Shown: positions 45,601 through 55,741 of the stretch, in pieces | How positions within the stretch are numbered: position 1 is the first letter of the stretch | Layout: every line of letters begins with the position of its first letter | The notes under the pieces: generated by a model | The model's input: only the letters and a program-made list of their open reading frames with translations | Database searches by the model: none | Told to the model about the DNA's origin: nothing | Translations under genes and position numbers: made by a program | Assembly: GCF_000002415.2 (NCBI RefSeq) | Contig: NC_009912.1 | Coordinates: forward strand, 684,501-748,500 | Source of the DNA: Plasmodium vivax | Lineage: Eukaryota > Apicomplexa > Aconoidasida > Haemosporida > Plasmodiidae | Direction of reading: 5' to 3' | DNA: 64,000 bases

Positions 45601-46503
45601 CCTTACGTCATTCATATGCAACTTTACACCAACCTTACGTCATTCATACCCAACTTTACAGCAACCTTACGTCATTCATATGCAACTTTACACCAACCTT
45701 ACGTCATTCATACCCAACTTTACAGCAACCTTACGTCATTCATACCCAACTTTACAGCAACCTTACGTCATTCATACCCAACTTTACACCAACTTTACAC
45801 CAACTTCACATCAACCTTACATCAACCTTTCGTCAACCTTACGTCAACCCTACGTCAAACTTGCATCACCCTTCCGTCAACCTTACATGGTTCTTTCATG
45901 AGCCTTGACTCGTCCTCACACTAACCTTACGCCAACCTTACATGGTCCACACACGAACCTTACACCAACCTTACGCCAACCATACGTCAAGTTCACTCCA
46001 AACTCATTCCATCCTAAGGCTGAGACAAAACTTACACTTCACTAACGCCAACTTCACGCCACACTTACGTCATATTTACACCAAAGCTGCGCCAAACTAA
46101 AGCAGAAGCTACGCCAACATTCCGGCACACTTTACCTCTACCCCAAGGAGAGCCTGCTCAACTTGAAGACTCCCCCTGAGGGTTCCCACTGAGGATCGAC
46201 CCCCCATGAGGACAATCTCTCCATAACAAAAAATTTCCAGTTTTGGCCAATTTTTACCCAAACGGAAGAAAGAAAAGGCTTCTTACTATCCTTTCTTGCA
46301 CCTGCGATAATATACATACGCTGGAAGAGGACTGCCCCCGTAATTGAAGACGCGTCCATCAAGCTGCGCCCATCAAGCTGACCCTGTCAAGATTAACTTC
46401 TCCAATTCATCCTTCGTACAGTTAGCGGAGGCGTCTTTTTCCTTGCCGCATTTTTTTTCACTTCCGACCTGCTTAACCTTTGTTCATTTGGCGTTCCTTC
46501 AAA
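42673..46503. other. 3.8-kb divergent intergenic region
   Basis: Promoter and leader space for the PPPDE gene (-) and the thioredoxin-like gene (+). A-run/T-run pairs occur at 42945-42966 with 42999-43013, a GGTGATGG 8-bp repeat at 43238-43275, poly(A) at 43097-43119, 44095-44111 and 45213-45241, and an AT-rich block of TTTAAAAATAA words at 45300-45430. A CGCACATATGTGCG palindrome near 44731-44744 is flanked by AAATG/CATTT. A long ACCTTACGTCATTCA repeat region is listed separately. No protein gene recognised. Confidence 0.5.
45540..45800. repeat. ~32-bp tandem repeat (about eight copies) 5' of the thioredoxin-like gene
   Basis: Units consist of ACCTTACGTCATTCATA plus an AACTTTACAS-type spacer and alternate between TGC and CCC variants. 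Degenerate relatives (CCAACCTTACR) continue to about 46140. The array is strongly strand-asymmetric, with few G on the plus strand, and ends roughly 360 bp before the start codon. Confidence 0.85.
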
Positions 46504-47463
46504 ATGGCCTGCACGAACTTCAACTCCCCGTACCAAGCGGAGAAGAGGAGGACAACGGAGGACGTTGAGAACACCAAGTTGGAGAGCGTCAGCGCGGCCA
46601 TCGACTACCGGGAAATGGGTAAGCAATAGGGGGAGAGAAAGAGCGATAGAGCGAAAGCCGCCGCTCGCCCGTGCAGATCTACGCGTGACTACTCCCCCGA
46701 AAAACCCCTCACAATGTTGCCTTTTTTTTCTGCCCCCTCTTCACTTGGCAGATCTGATACTTTTCCCCGAGGGGTCATTAAAAAATATTAACAACACCGT
46801 GGTGAGTGAGAAGCACTTGGTTGGGAAGTCGGTGGCTCTGTTCTTTTCGAACGGGAGCGACCCCAAGTGTAGGGCGTTCCTTCCTTTCCTGCAGCAGGTA
46901 AGTCTTCGCCCCACAGGTGGGCCCGCACGGGGGAAGCGATCACACCTCGCCGGGTTACTAGTTGACTCCTTTTTGGCGCCTCGCCGGGTTACTAGTTGAC
47001 TCCTTTTTGGCGCCTCGCCGCTTCACTAGTTGACTGCCCTTTTGACGCCTCGTCCACGTTACCATATGAATGCCCTTTTGACACCCCTCCCTTTTAGTAC
47101 TACAAAACCATCAACGAGGCGGGGGCCAGCCAGAAAATTGAAGTAATTTTTGTGAGCACGGACCCAGACAGGACCTCCTTCGAAGACCACAAGAAGCACA
47201 TGCCATGGCTGTACATCGACATAGCTGACCCTCTGACGGACATTCTGAAGAAGCACTTCCGAGTGATGAACCCATATGAAGTCCCCTTCTATGGGTCTGG
47301 GCCGAGAAGTGATGTCCCCTGTTTAATTGTTATTGGTAGTGATGGGCGGGAGGCTCAGCTCCTACACATTTGCAGTGGGAGGGACGAAGGGGAAAAGGGC
47401 ATCCTCCGATGGGACTACAGGAATAATGTGTACTCCCTGAATAAGAAGGAGTCATCCTTTTGA
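46504..47463 (+). CDS. Thioredoxin-like (nucleoredoxin/tryparedoxin-type) protein, three exons
   Basis: Exons are 46504-46618, 46752-46897 and 47098-47463 (GTAAGC and GTAAGT donors; 208 residues). The fold is recognised from VGKSVALFFSNGSDPKCRAFLPFLQQYY (about 62-89), the strand KIEVIFVSTDPDRTSFEDH, the MPWLYIDIAD segment with its Trp-Leu after a nucleoredoxin-like H-X-M-P-W, and a cis-Pro in SDVPCLIVIG. In redox-active relatives the active site is W-C-x-x-C-R. Here the equivalent is S-D-P-K-C78-R, so the nucleophilic first Cys and the Trp are missing. A canonical disulfide reductase role is therefore unlikely. A structural role is possible: thioredoxin-like protein TrxL1 of Toxoplasma coats subpellicular microtubules, and I recall a Plasmodium homologue in this chromosome region. 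That assignment is tentative. Confidence 0.87.
46898..47097. repeat. 34-bp repeats within intron 2 of the thioredoxin-like gene
   Basis: Two near-identical copies and one to two degenerate copies of a unit built from TCGCCGGGTTACTAG and TTGACTCCTTTTTGGCGCC fill about 46947-47090 of the intron. Confidence 0.8.
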
Positions 47464-48963
47464 CTCGGGATCCCCCGCGGGTGGGCTATATATTTTTGGG
47501 GGTTTTTTGGAAGTGCCTTTTGGGAAGCGTTTTTTTTGGAAGCGCTTTTTCGTAGCAAGGATGGTCGCGAGCAGAGCGATGCTAACCATGCGGTGAAGGC
47601 GGTTGCGTCTACATGCACGAGTGCCAGCCTGCATATTGCGCTGCGCTGCGTTGCGCTGCGTTGCGCTACGTTACGATGCGTTTATTTGATTTTTTCCCCT
47701 TTGAAATTTTTTACCTTTCATTCGAGCGCCGATCGTTTTGCGCCACTTTTTTTTTTTTTATTTTTTTCCCTTTTTTGATTCGTGAAACGTGCCAAATTGA
47801 GTTTTAAAACGGGAGACCCTTCTTTTGAGGGGCTCGCATAATTAAAAAAAATATAAAAAATAATATAAAATAAGAGAGAATAAGAGAAAATAAAGTAAAA
47901 AAAAAAAACACCACTGGGGAGGAGGCTACCTGTGGGGGATCCACATCCAAAGAAATCGCTTCAACGAGCCACTCCCCTTCCGCGGCTGCTAGCGGGGGGA
48001 AGTTCAGCCAAGCCAGGTGCGCAAAAAAAAAAGTGATAGCACATCGGCTCGGTGAGGGTGTCCGTTTGGTGATGCTGTCGGAGGTGTCTTTTGCCAACAC
48101 GCGGTAGGGCGGTGCAGCGCAGCGGTGGTGAAGTGTAGCTCTGCATAGCGGTGGCGAGGCTTGTGTAACCTTCTGCGCACACCCAAGCTGCTCTCTTTTT
48201 TGCGCATTTTTTTGGCCACACTTACCGCGGGATGGTTTCCCCCCCCGTGGGATTCACTAGGGGTGACCACGCGGGTAGCCACATGCGTAGCCCCGTGGGT
48301 AGCCACGGGAGTTCCATTTGTATAGCCACAGGCGTTCCATTTGGAGCTCCACTTGGGTAGCCGGATGGATAGCCACTATGTTCCAATTTCTGCCTGCGTG
48401 GCTCCCCCTTCCGCATCCCCGCGTGACGCTAAATGCAGCTACTCAAGCTGAGGAAGATCGCCTTCGCTCATACAGGTGACTTTTTTTTTTTTTTTTTCCC
48501 TTCCCCACACTTTTATACATTTATGATGACCCTTTTTCGTTTCTCCTTTTCTTGGCTGTTCCCCATCCTGCGAGTCCCTACCTCTTTTTTTTTTTAAGCC
48601 GCGTGGTGGGGCTGCCCTATCCTGATTGGAGCACTTGTTGGTTTGTTTTTTTTTTTTTTTACATTTTCGTGCCCGCGTGTGTGCTTGGCCCGCGGCGCGG
48701 TAGGGAACTCTTGAGCGAGCGGGTACAAATACAAATGTGAGAACGCGTGCTGAGCAGGGGTTCACAAGTAGGTAGGGGCACACGCGATTACCCAAACAGA
48801 TATACGCAGACCTCTGCACGCACACCCACTCATGTGCGGCCGCGCGAGGGAAGCAGACAGCCGCTAAGAGGACAGCCGCTAAGAGGACAGCCGCTAAGAG
48901 GACAACCGCTAAGAGGACAACCGCTAACCGGGCAGCCGCTAACCGGGCAACCGCTTAGGCAAC
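47464..48963. other. Intergenic between the thioredoxin-like and PDI genes
   Basis: Contains TTGCGCTGCG repeats (47637-47670), T- and A-rich homopolymers (47747-47770, 47825-47910), a GTAGCCACGNGNGTAGCC-type repeat (48270-48375), poly(T) tracts (48481-48497, 48645-48660) and a 15-bp repeat abutting the PDI start. No gene recognised. Confidence 0.6.
48856..48957. repeat. 15-bp tandem repeat ending just before the PDI start codon
   Basis: Six to seven copies of GACAGCCGCTAAGAG and its variants (AACCGGGCAACCGCT) run to within 6 bp of the ATG at 48964. The array must lie in the 5' UTR if transcription starts upstream. It shares the CCGCTAA core with repeats near RecQ and the unknown gene at 20519. 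Confidence 0.92.
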
Positions 48964-50886
48964 ATGGCGGAGAAGGCCACACGGCGCGCGTTGCACGTTG
49001 TGCCCCGCTGGGCGCTGCCCCTGTTGCTGTTCCTCTTTTGTGGCTACTACGTTAGCGGCGCGGTTTGGGAAGGCGTCACAGATGAAGAGGCGAAAAATGT
49101 GAAGCACCTAACGCATGAGGTAGAGTTGCAAATATACAGTCAGCACACACTTAACTGCATAGCTCTGTTTTGCAATAACAAGGAAGTGGCATGCAAAGAT
49201 GTGTACGTAGAATTTGTGAAGGCAGCAAATGAGCTAGCCAGCGACGAAATAGCCTTCGTCTATGTAGATACAATTGCACTGAAAAAAACAGCAGATAATT
49301 TTGACATTCAAAAAATCCCCAAAATTTTAACTTTTAAAGATTTTGACCCAGAAAAAGGATACACCTTTGGAAAGAAATACACAAAGGAGAACATCGTGGA
49401 GTGGTTTAAATTACTTCCCATCCCATCTATTGAAGTGATGGAGAAAGATCATGTGGGGAAATACGTCGAAATGCAGAAGAAGAAAGGCTATGCTAGTATT
49501 ATTGCTTTTTGTGTAAAAAATTCTGACCATGTTCATAAGTTTTTTCATTTCGGGGAAACCCACTCTCTGGCGAATTTAGCCGTGGGGATGGTGTACACCG
49601 ATCAGGAGAGTGAAGTAAAAATTGAAATTAGCAACGGGCCGGGGGCTACCATTCCCAGTGAGCAGATTAAATATAATGATGTGTATAAACCGCAGAACAA
49701 CGTGTGGGTGTCTAGTGACATCCTTAAATTCGCCAGTGAGTACATGGCCCAGTTCCCCGTGGTCCTCAACTACAGGCGCACCTTGCACAAGCCGCAGCGG
49801 GGCGAAATCTACGTCTACCTGTATGGCCACTACGGGCACTACTCGGACGCGCTGTACGCGGAGCTGGCCCCCGTCATGCGGGCGCACCACCCCCAGGTAG
49901 GCCTCGTTAGCGGTACCGCGGTGGTGTGGCCGCGTCGACACATCACCACTTCTGCACTTATGCACTTCTCTGCTTCCCCACTTCTACACCTCGCCCCCCA
50001 TACACTTCTGCACCTCCGCAGCTCCGGTTCGTCTTCCCCAAGAGCGACGAAGTGGTGGACTTGCTGGGCTCCGAGCAGGGCGGCAACTTCATCCTCGTGG
50101 CGGACTACCGAGAGGCGACGGTGGACGTCCTCTTCGGGTTGCTCCGGCCCAAGAAATACATCAAGCAGCTGCAGAGCGAAGGGATAAACGCGGAGCAACT
50201 CTCCCAAGCGATCTCCCAGTTTCACCAAAAGGAGCTTCCTCAAATTAAAAAGTCAGAAAAGGAAGTAAAAAGAAGAGAGCAAGAGAGGTATCAAATGATA
50301 TGTGCAAACAATTTCGAGTCATTTGTTTTAGACCCCAAAAAGATCGTGTTAATGTTCTATCATGTGGAGGGATGCAAAGAATGCAAGCCCCTTTTTTCCT
50401 TTTGGTCCCGTGTCTCCAATTTTTTTCACTTGGAAAATAAATACAAAGACGTCTTGGTGGCCACCATGGATGCCAAGCTGAATGACATGGCTGATGAGTC
50501 CGTTGACTTTTACCCCAGCGTGGCCATTTACCCCACGGGTGAGGCGCGGCGAAGTGAAACGTGGCGTGTGAAACGGGACATGCGCCGCGTAACGCGGGAG
50601 CGTGGTTGCACTTCCCCAATTGACTACACCTTTTTGCATTTCCTCCCCCAATTGACTCCTCACGTTCGCACTTCCTCCCCCAATTGACTCCTCACGTTCG
50701 CACTTCCTCCCCCAATTGACTACACATTTTCTCACTTCCCCCCCAATTGACTCCTTTTTTCGCGTTTCCCCCCGCGCAGGCTCGGACAAACTGAAAAGGA
50801 AGAAATTTCTGCTCTTCCCCCTCAAGCTGGAGACGCTGATCGACCTGGTGGACGAGTTGATGGAGGACGTGCAGGAGGACCTGTGA
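48964..50886 (+). CDS. Protein disulfide isomerase-like ER protein, three exons
   Basis: Exons are 48964-49896, 50022-50538 and 50780-50886 (518 residues). A signal peptide lies in the first ~35 residues (WALPLLLFLFCGYYVSGA). The first thioredoxin-like domain has the PDI pattern (VDTIALKKTADNFDIQKIPKIL with cis-Pro), but its active site is degenerate: the cysteines in FCNNKEVACKD are CX6C. Central b-type domains follow. A second thioredoxin-like domain holds the CX2C pair C429-K-E-C432 in YHVEGCKECKP, then DAKLNDMADESVDFYPSVAIYP. This gives an a-b-b'-a' layout with only one plausible redox site. The C-terminus is QEDL, a possible weak version of the (K/S)DEL retrieval signal. A PDI is known on P. 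falciparum chromosome 9 (PDI-9, memory). Likely role: oxidative folding or chaperoning in the ER. Confidence 0.88.
50539..50779. repeat. Repeats within intron 2 of the PDI gene
   Basis: Four imperfect units built from CCCCCAATTGACT followed by CCTCACGTTCGCACTT fill about 50617-50762. They keep the intron pyrimidine-rich up to its acceptor. Confidence 0.8.
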
Positions 50887-51789
50887 AGCGGGTCCTACAG
50901 GGGGCCGCGTCGGCTGCGACGTTGTGGCTATGTTGCGGCTATTTTGTTGTCATTTTTAGGGACGCCTTTTTTGCGTTGTTTCCCTCTTCTTCCTTTTCTT
51001 TTTCCCCCTCTTCTTCGCTTTTTTTTCCCCCTTTTCTTCGCTTTCTTTTTCCCCCCCAAATTAACCCCACGCGACGCACCCCCTGGAGAGAAAAAAAAAA
51101 TTCACTCAACGCATGCACCGTCTGGAACTGCGCAGGCCAATTTTTTGATCCCTTTCCCCCCGCCTGCGCTTCTTTCTGCAGGTCGCGCTCAAGCCGCGGT
51201 TTTCGAAGCTGCGTTCTGTTGCTGCGCTTTTGCCGCTCTGTTGCCGCGCCATTGTGGCGGCATTCGCGGGGGTGCCCGCATGTGTGCAGCCGCTCGTACA
51301 AAGACACGCACGCGAAGGTTTTTTTTTTTTTTTCCCCTCTTGTGAAGAACCTCATGTGAAGAACCTCACGTGAACAAGCTCTTGTGAAATTGCTACACCC
51401 ACTTACACATTTTTTCGCCTGCACGTCCACTCGACTTCCCCACTTTAACGTTGAACAAATTTTGTCTCCAAATATACAGCCCTCGTCGAGTTTTCGCCTC
51501 ATCGTTTTGCCCCCTCTTCCTTTTTCCTTTTTTTGGCCCCCAAAAGGGTTCACGAGGAGGAAAACTTCGCCAACGGAGAGTTCGTCTGCAAGTTCGCCAG
51601 CCGGACGACGCGGGGGAGGTCACAAGGTCACAAGGTCAGAAGCCGAGAAGGTGAAAAGTTGAGAAGGTCAGAAGCCGAGAAGGTGAAAAGTTGAGAAGGT
51701 CAGAAGCCGAGAAGGTGAAAAGTTGAGAAGGTCAGAAGCCGCCAAGCCGCTTACCGCAAACCGCCTACCGCCTACCGCCCACCGCCAAA
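50887..51789. other. Intergenic between PDI and the sugar-transporter-like gene
   Basis: Pyrimidine-rich stretch (CCCTTTTCTTCGC words, 50975-51055), T-run near 51319-51333, then a 32-bp repeat abutting the next gene. No gene. Confidence 0.6.
51632..51739. repeat. 32-bp tandem repeat in the 5' flank of the transporter gene
   Basis: About 3.3 nearly identical copies of a purine-rich unit (AAGGTCAGAAGCCGAG plus AAGGTGAAAAGTTGAG), followed by CCGCCTACCGCC words right up to the ATG at 51790. Confidence 0.93.
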
Positions 51790-53190
51790 ATGCTGTACCT
51801 GACGAAGGTGATCAGCAACGCCTGCCTGGCGATCCTGAACTGCGGGCTGTGCCTGTCGGCGACGAACCTGGCGCGGATGATGCTGCTGAGGGACTTCAAG
51901 ATCTGCCCGGAGGAGCACATGAAGTGCGACAAGGAGAAGTGGTACTTCGCAACGTTCTACTTCACTCTGTATATGAGCGCCTTCTTCGGGTGTCTCATCT
52001 CGCTGTACTTTAAAAGCACCAACAGGAGAAAGGGACTCATGGGGATTCACTATCTATACATTATTGGAAGCCTTTTGACGATTTACAGTTCCCCCCACAT
52101 AATCATTTTTTTATTTTCCCAAGCGTTTTTCGGGCTAGCTATTGGAGGTTCCGTAGTGACTGCATCTTGTTACATCTTAGAATACGCACCTAAGGAGCAC
52201 CAGAAATTCTATGGGTTCTACATTCAAATTTTTTTCGCTCTAGGGTTATTGATTAGTTACATTTTCGGAGCCATGTACGCGAATATGCGTTTCTCCAATC
52301 CGAAGACGACTTACTGGGTGTTGACTGTGCTGTATAAGCTTCACCTGGCCTTGCCCCTCCTCTTCAGCGTGGTGTCTTTGCTTTTATTTTCCCTCGTATT
52401 CACCCTGGACACCCCCCTACATCTGTACGAATCTAAAAAGTTCAAAAAATTCGACAAGTTGAAGAGCAAAATGAAGATGGATCAGTTTGACGAGAAGGAA
52501 GAGTACCACAAGAATGAGAGGACAAAAGAAGTGAGCTTACTAGGAAAGGACTTAACAGTAGTGGATTTATTTCAAAACGAGGTTTTACGGAAGACCTCCT
52601 TTGTGGGTATGCTGCTCTGTTTTTTATACTCTCTTAATGGGTCCTTTTTATTCTTCAACGCCATATTTTTATTTTTTAAGGCCTTTCCCACTACCATGGC
52701 TAATACCTTTGTGTCCGTCGGCTTCGTTCTGCTTTACCTAATAAGCTCCATCGTGTGCACCAAGTTAATTCAGGCGTATAAGAAGAAGGACCTTTTAATT
52801 ACTGGGCTGGTTATACAAGCCATTTCAGCCGCATGTCTAGTTGGCTCCTACTTCCTGGAATTTACATCCCTCCTACATAAGGTGATGCTAATCGTTGCCA
52901 TTGCTTCCTATTTCGTTGGCTTGTCTCTAGGGTTTGGGCACATGATTTGGACTCATGTGTTTAATTTATTTCCCAAGGAGTGTAAAGTGGTGGGTGCCTT
53001 CTTCTCCTACTACTCCCTTTTCCTGGGTGCCTTCCTCATTTCTGTGCTGCTCGAGTTTATAAGCGCCAAGTACTACTCCTACCTCTTCATCCTCTGCCTG
53101 GTCTCCCTCTCCGTCTCCATCGTCTCCTTCAACAAGTGCTACAAGGACGAGCGCGTCGCCATCGCCCGGCACCCCTCCGTGGACGACTAG
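51790..53190 (+). CDS. Major-facilitator-superfamily transporter, sugar-transporter-like
   Basis: Single-exon, 466 residues, an integral membrane protein with about 12 predicted hydrophobic segments in two groups of six. They are separated by a charged cytoplasmic loop (about 215-260, KKFKKFDKLKSKMKMDQFDEKEE). Sugar-porter-like hallmarks are weak: a GCLISLYF-K-xNRRKG loop after TM2 resembling the GxLxDRxGRR motif, and a TDTPLHLYE segment at the end of TM6 resembling the PESPRWL motif (here TLDTPLHLYESKK). The family is best described as divergent MFS. P. falciparum has a gene annotated as a putative sugar transporter in this syntenic position (memory). Substrate and membrane are unknown. It is distinct from the main hexose transporter. 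Confidence 0.85.
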   Translation: MLYLTKVISNACLAILNCGLCLSATNLARMMLLRDFKICPEEHMKCDKEKWYFATFYFTLYMSAFFGCLISLYFKSTNRRKGLMGIHYLYIIGSLLTIYSSPHIIIFLFSQAFFGLAIGGSVVTASCYILEYAPKEHQKFYGFYIQIFFALGLLISYIFGAMYANMRFSNPKTTYWVLTVLYKLHLALPLLFSVVSLLLFSLVFTLDTPLHLYESKKFKKFDKLKSKMKMDQFDEKEEYHKNERTKEVSLLGKDLTVVDLFQNEVLRKTSFVGMLLCFLYSLNGSFLFFNAIFLFFKAFPTTMANTFVSVGFVLLYLISSIVCTKLIQAYKKKDLLITGLVIQAISAACLVGSYFLEFTSLLHKVMLIVAIASYFVGLSLGFGHMIWTHVFNLFPKECKVVGAFFSYYSLFLGAFLISVLLEFISAKYYSYLFILCLVSLSVSIVSFNKCYKDERVAIARHPSVDD

Positions 53191-54205
53191 AGAGGCGGTA
53201 GCGCGGTAACGCGGTGCAGCGGCGAGGTATCGAAGTGCAGAAGTATCGATTTGACGAAGTGCTGAAGAAAACACAGAGGGGCGCCCTCCCCCCACTCGCC
53301 CGGACAGACCCAAAGCGCGTATCCCACGCGTCTGAACAAATTTGCACCCTAACTGGAGAGAAGCCATTACAAGGAAGGTGCCCCTTTTCGGACGGAGCAA
53401 AGCACTCATCGAAGAAACTTCCCACCAAGGGTGATGTTTATATCATGTTAGTACGGTGCACACGTAGGTGTAGTGCTCCATTTTTTTTTTTTTTTTTTTT
53501 TTTTCCTTTTTACGGGGGGGATCCTCATAGTGGTCGTCACACGGAAGCGCCATCATTGCTTCCCATACCCCCCTACCTGTGTTGTCTCCATTTTTTTTTT
53601 CTTTCTTTACCTCAATTTTACATGCCTCCTTTGCAAAACTTTCCATGTGCGTCCTTCCAATTACGGTTGGTGTTTCCCCCTCCACGGGGGCACCTCCCCT
53701 GAACAAGAACCTTTTTTTTACATTCCTTTTAATGGCAATTCGTGGCGTGAGCAGCTGGTGATTGAGGAGTTGGCTCAGCAAAAAGTTGACTGGGAAAATG
53801 ATAACCCTATCGGGGGAGAGGCCTTTCCGAAGGGTACTTCCCCCCACATGATGGCTAAAGAAAAAAAAAACGCAGCGGGGGTGTGACATTTTTCGGGTCC
53901 GTCCCCTTTCTTTATGACAGGGGAGATTCTTCACTGTAGAGTTGGCACTTAAACGGGCACGCTGCTCCCGCTTCCTCATGAGGGGTTAAAAGGAAAAACA
54001 TTTTTAACGTGCCCCGATTGGCCCCCCCCCGTATAGCAGCATGGCCCATGTGTCACCACTGCCAAGGGGGGAGTGATTTTTTCTCCCCGTTTGGCCACTC
54101 CCCTCAAACATGCATATCCAAGCGTGCCGCCAATAAAGCCAACAAACTGCGGCTGCACGTGCGCTTCGCCTTTCGGCTCATCTTCGGGACCATTCTGCGG
54201 GAGCC
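53191..54205. other. Intergenic between the transporter and OST48 genes
   Basis: Contains a long poly(T) run at about 53480-53504, further T-runs and short ORFs without protein character. No gene recognised. Confidence 0.6.
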
Positions 54206-55741
54206 ATGGAGGAGATGCCGCCAGCAGGGAGGAAGCGGCCAGGAGGGATGAAGCTGATAACCCTCACCCTTTTTCGCCTAATCCTTCTTCTCCTCATCAG
54301 CGCACAACCACTCCGGTGTGAACGTGTAAAGCTGAAGAGGGTCCCCTTTGACCGGGAGTCCGCCAGGGGACCCCTACAAAACAAAGTGAAAAAATTTGAG
54401 GAGAGTAAACTCGTGCTGGTGAGTAACCTCCCGAAGCTGTCGGAGACACATGGGGAGTTTCTGCGAATGTTTGAGGTGGAAGGGGGCAACCATGTAGGGA
54501 AGTTCGTTCATCTGGGGGGCAGTGGCAGTGATGCGCTGCTGCCCGAGGACCCCGCCATCTACGATGGGCTGGTGATCATCCTGGATGCCTTGGACGACCA
54601 GGTGGTCGAATCGGTGACCACCAAGTATGTGATCAGTTTCAGAGAGAAGAAGAAAAACGTTTTTTTAAGTCTCAACAGAGTAAGCGGGAAAAACGGGGTG
54701 CAGTTCTTAACGCGGTTGGATATTCAGGTGTATGGGAGTGGGACCTACGTGAAGGACCTCTTTGGAACGGCATCACGAAAGGGGGGGGCATTTCCTGAGG
54801 GGAGAATCACCCCGAGGGACGCCTTCTACACAGGAGAAATGATAAGAGATACGCCAATCGTTAATAACCCCTCCGGGGGGAACAAAAAAAAAAAACTTTT
54901 GCTCTTCCAAGGAACAGCACATGTCATGATGGGGAAAGCAAAGCAAAGCCTCGAAGTTGTAACCTGCACACAGACGTGTCTGCTGTACGACAGAAATGGC
55001 AACGTCATGAAGAAGACCAAACTGGGAAGGGAGTTATCTTTAGTATCTTCCACTCAGTGGGATAATAACTCGCGATGTGTTTTTTCATCCTCAAGTGAAA
55101 TTTTCTCGGACGCTTTTTTTCACGCAAATGGAGAGAATAAAGAATTCGCGCGGGAGGTAGTTGCGTGGAATTTTAAAAAGAGCGGCATCGTCCGGTACGA
55201 CAAGTTTAAGCTGTACAGGGGGGGGGGGAAAACGGGACATGCGGCGGGGCAACCCTCAGGGGGAGACCTCTTAGGGGGCACTCCCTTTTTCGCGAACGAT
55301 TTGACCCACCTCTCCATCGACCTCTACGAACTGAAGAGCAACTTCTGGGTCCCCCTCAAGCGGAGGGACATTCAGTACGAACTCGTCAAAATGGAAGTTC
55401 ACAGAAGAGATTTTTTAAATGTGCACGGAAATGCGGACAGCCCAACTTACTATAAAAGTTTCCACTTGCCAAACGAACATGGTGTGTATAAAATAAAAAT
55501 ATATTTCCACAGAAAAGGCTACAACGTTTTAAATTTGCATTTTTTCCTGCCCGTTCGATCTCCACTGCATTATGATAAGAACAAAAAAGTGCACTTTTCG
55601 TTGTACCCATTTTATGCGTACATTTATTTGTCTCTTTTTTGTTTTTTTTTTTTCCTTTTGGTCATTCTGTTTGACGATTCGGGGGGTCCCGCGGAGGATG
55701 GCGGTGGGCGCAGCCACGGCAAGAAGGACAAAATGGACTAG
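54206..55741 (+). CDS. OST48: Oligosaccharyltransferase 48-kDa subunit (OST48/WBP1/DDOST)
   Basis: A subunit of the ER oligosaccharyltransferase complex that N-glycosylates nascent proteins. The frame encodes 511 residues from 54206. Met15 (54248) gives a cleaner signal peptide (MKLITLTLFRLILLLLISA) and may be the true start. The N-terminal GIFT-like domain is seen in KLVLVSNLPKLSETHGEFL, and the family signature in WDNNSRCVFSSSSEIFSDAFF (compare NNARxxxxGSLDFFSDxFF), EVVAWNFKKSGIVRYDKFK, SIDLYELKSNFWVPLKRRDIQYELVKM and NEHGVYKIKIYFHRKGY. The end has the conserved YPFYAYIYLSLF entry into the single C-terminal membrane span. Low-complexity Gly-rich inserts at about 190-230 and 340-370 explain the extra ~70 residues. 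Plasmodium makes very short N-glycans, but the OST core is retained. Confidence 0.92.
   Translation: MEEMPPAGRKRPGGMKLITLTLFRLILLLLISAQPLRCERVKLKRVPFDRESARGPLQNKVKKFEESKLVLVSNLPKLSETHGEFLRMFEVEGGNHVGKFVHLGGSGSDALLPEDPAIYDGLVIILDALDDQVVESVTTKYVISFREKKKNVFLSLNRVSGKNGVQFLTRLDIQVYGSGTYVKDLFGTASRKGGAFPEGRITPRDAFYTGEMIRDTPIVNNPSGGNKKKKLLLFQGTAHVMMGKAKQSLEVVTCTQTCLLYDRNGNVMKKTKLGRELSLVSSTQWDNNSRCVFSSSSEIFSDAFFHANGENKEFAREVVAWNFKKSGIVRYDKFKLYRGGGKTGHAAGQPSGGDLLGGTPFFANDLTHLSIDLYELKSNFWVPLKRRDIQYELVKMEVHRRDFLNVHGNADSPTYYKSFHLPNEHGVYKIKIYFHRKGYNVLNLHFFLPVRSPLHYDKNKKVHFSLYPFYAYIYLSLFCFFFFLLVILFDDSGGPAEDGGGRSHGKKDKMD

Noticed and set aside
49897..50187. Continuation of the first PDI frame past 49896
   Set aside because: After the GTAGGC donor the frame becomes Ser/Thr/Arg-rich low-complexity, while the PDI homology resumes in another frame at 50022; this is an intron plus out-of-frame exon.
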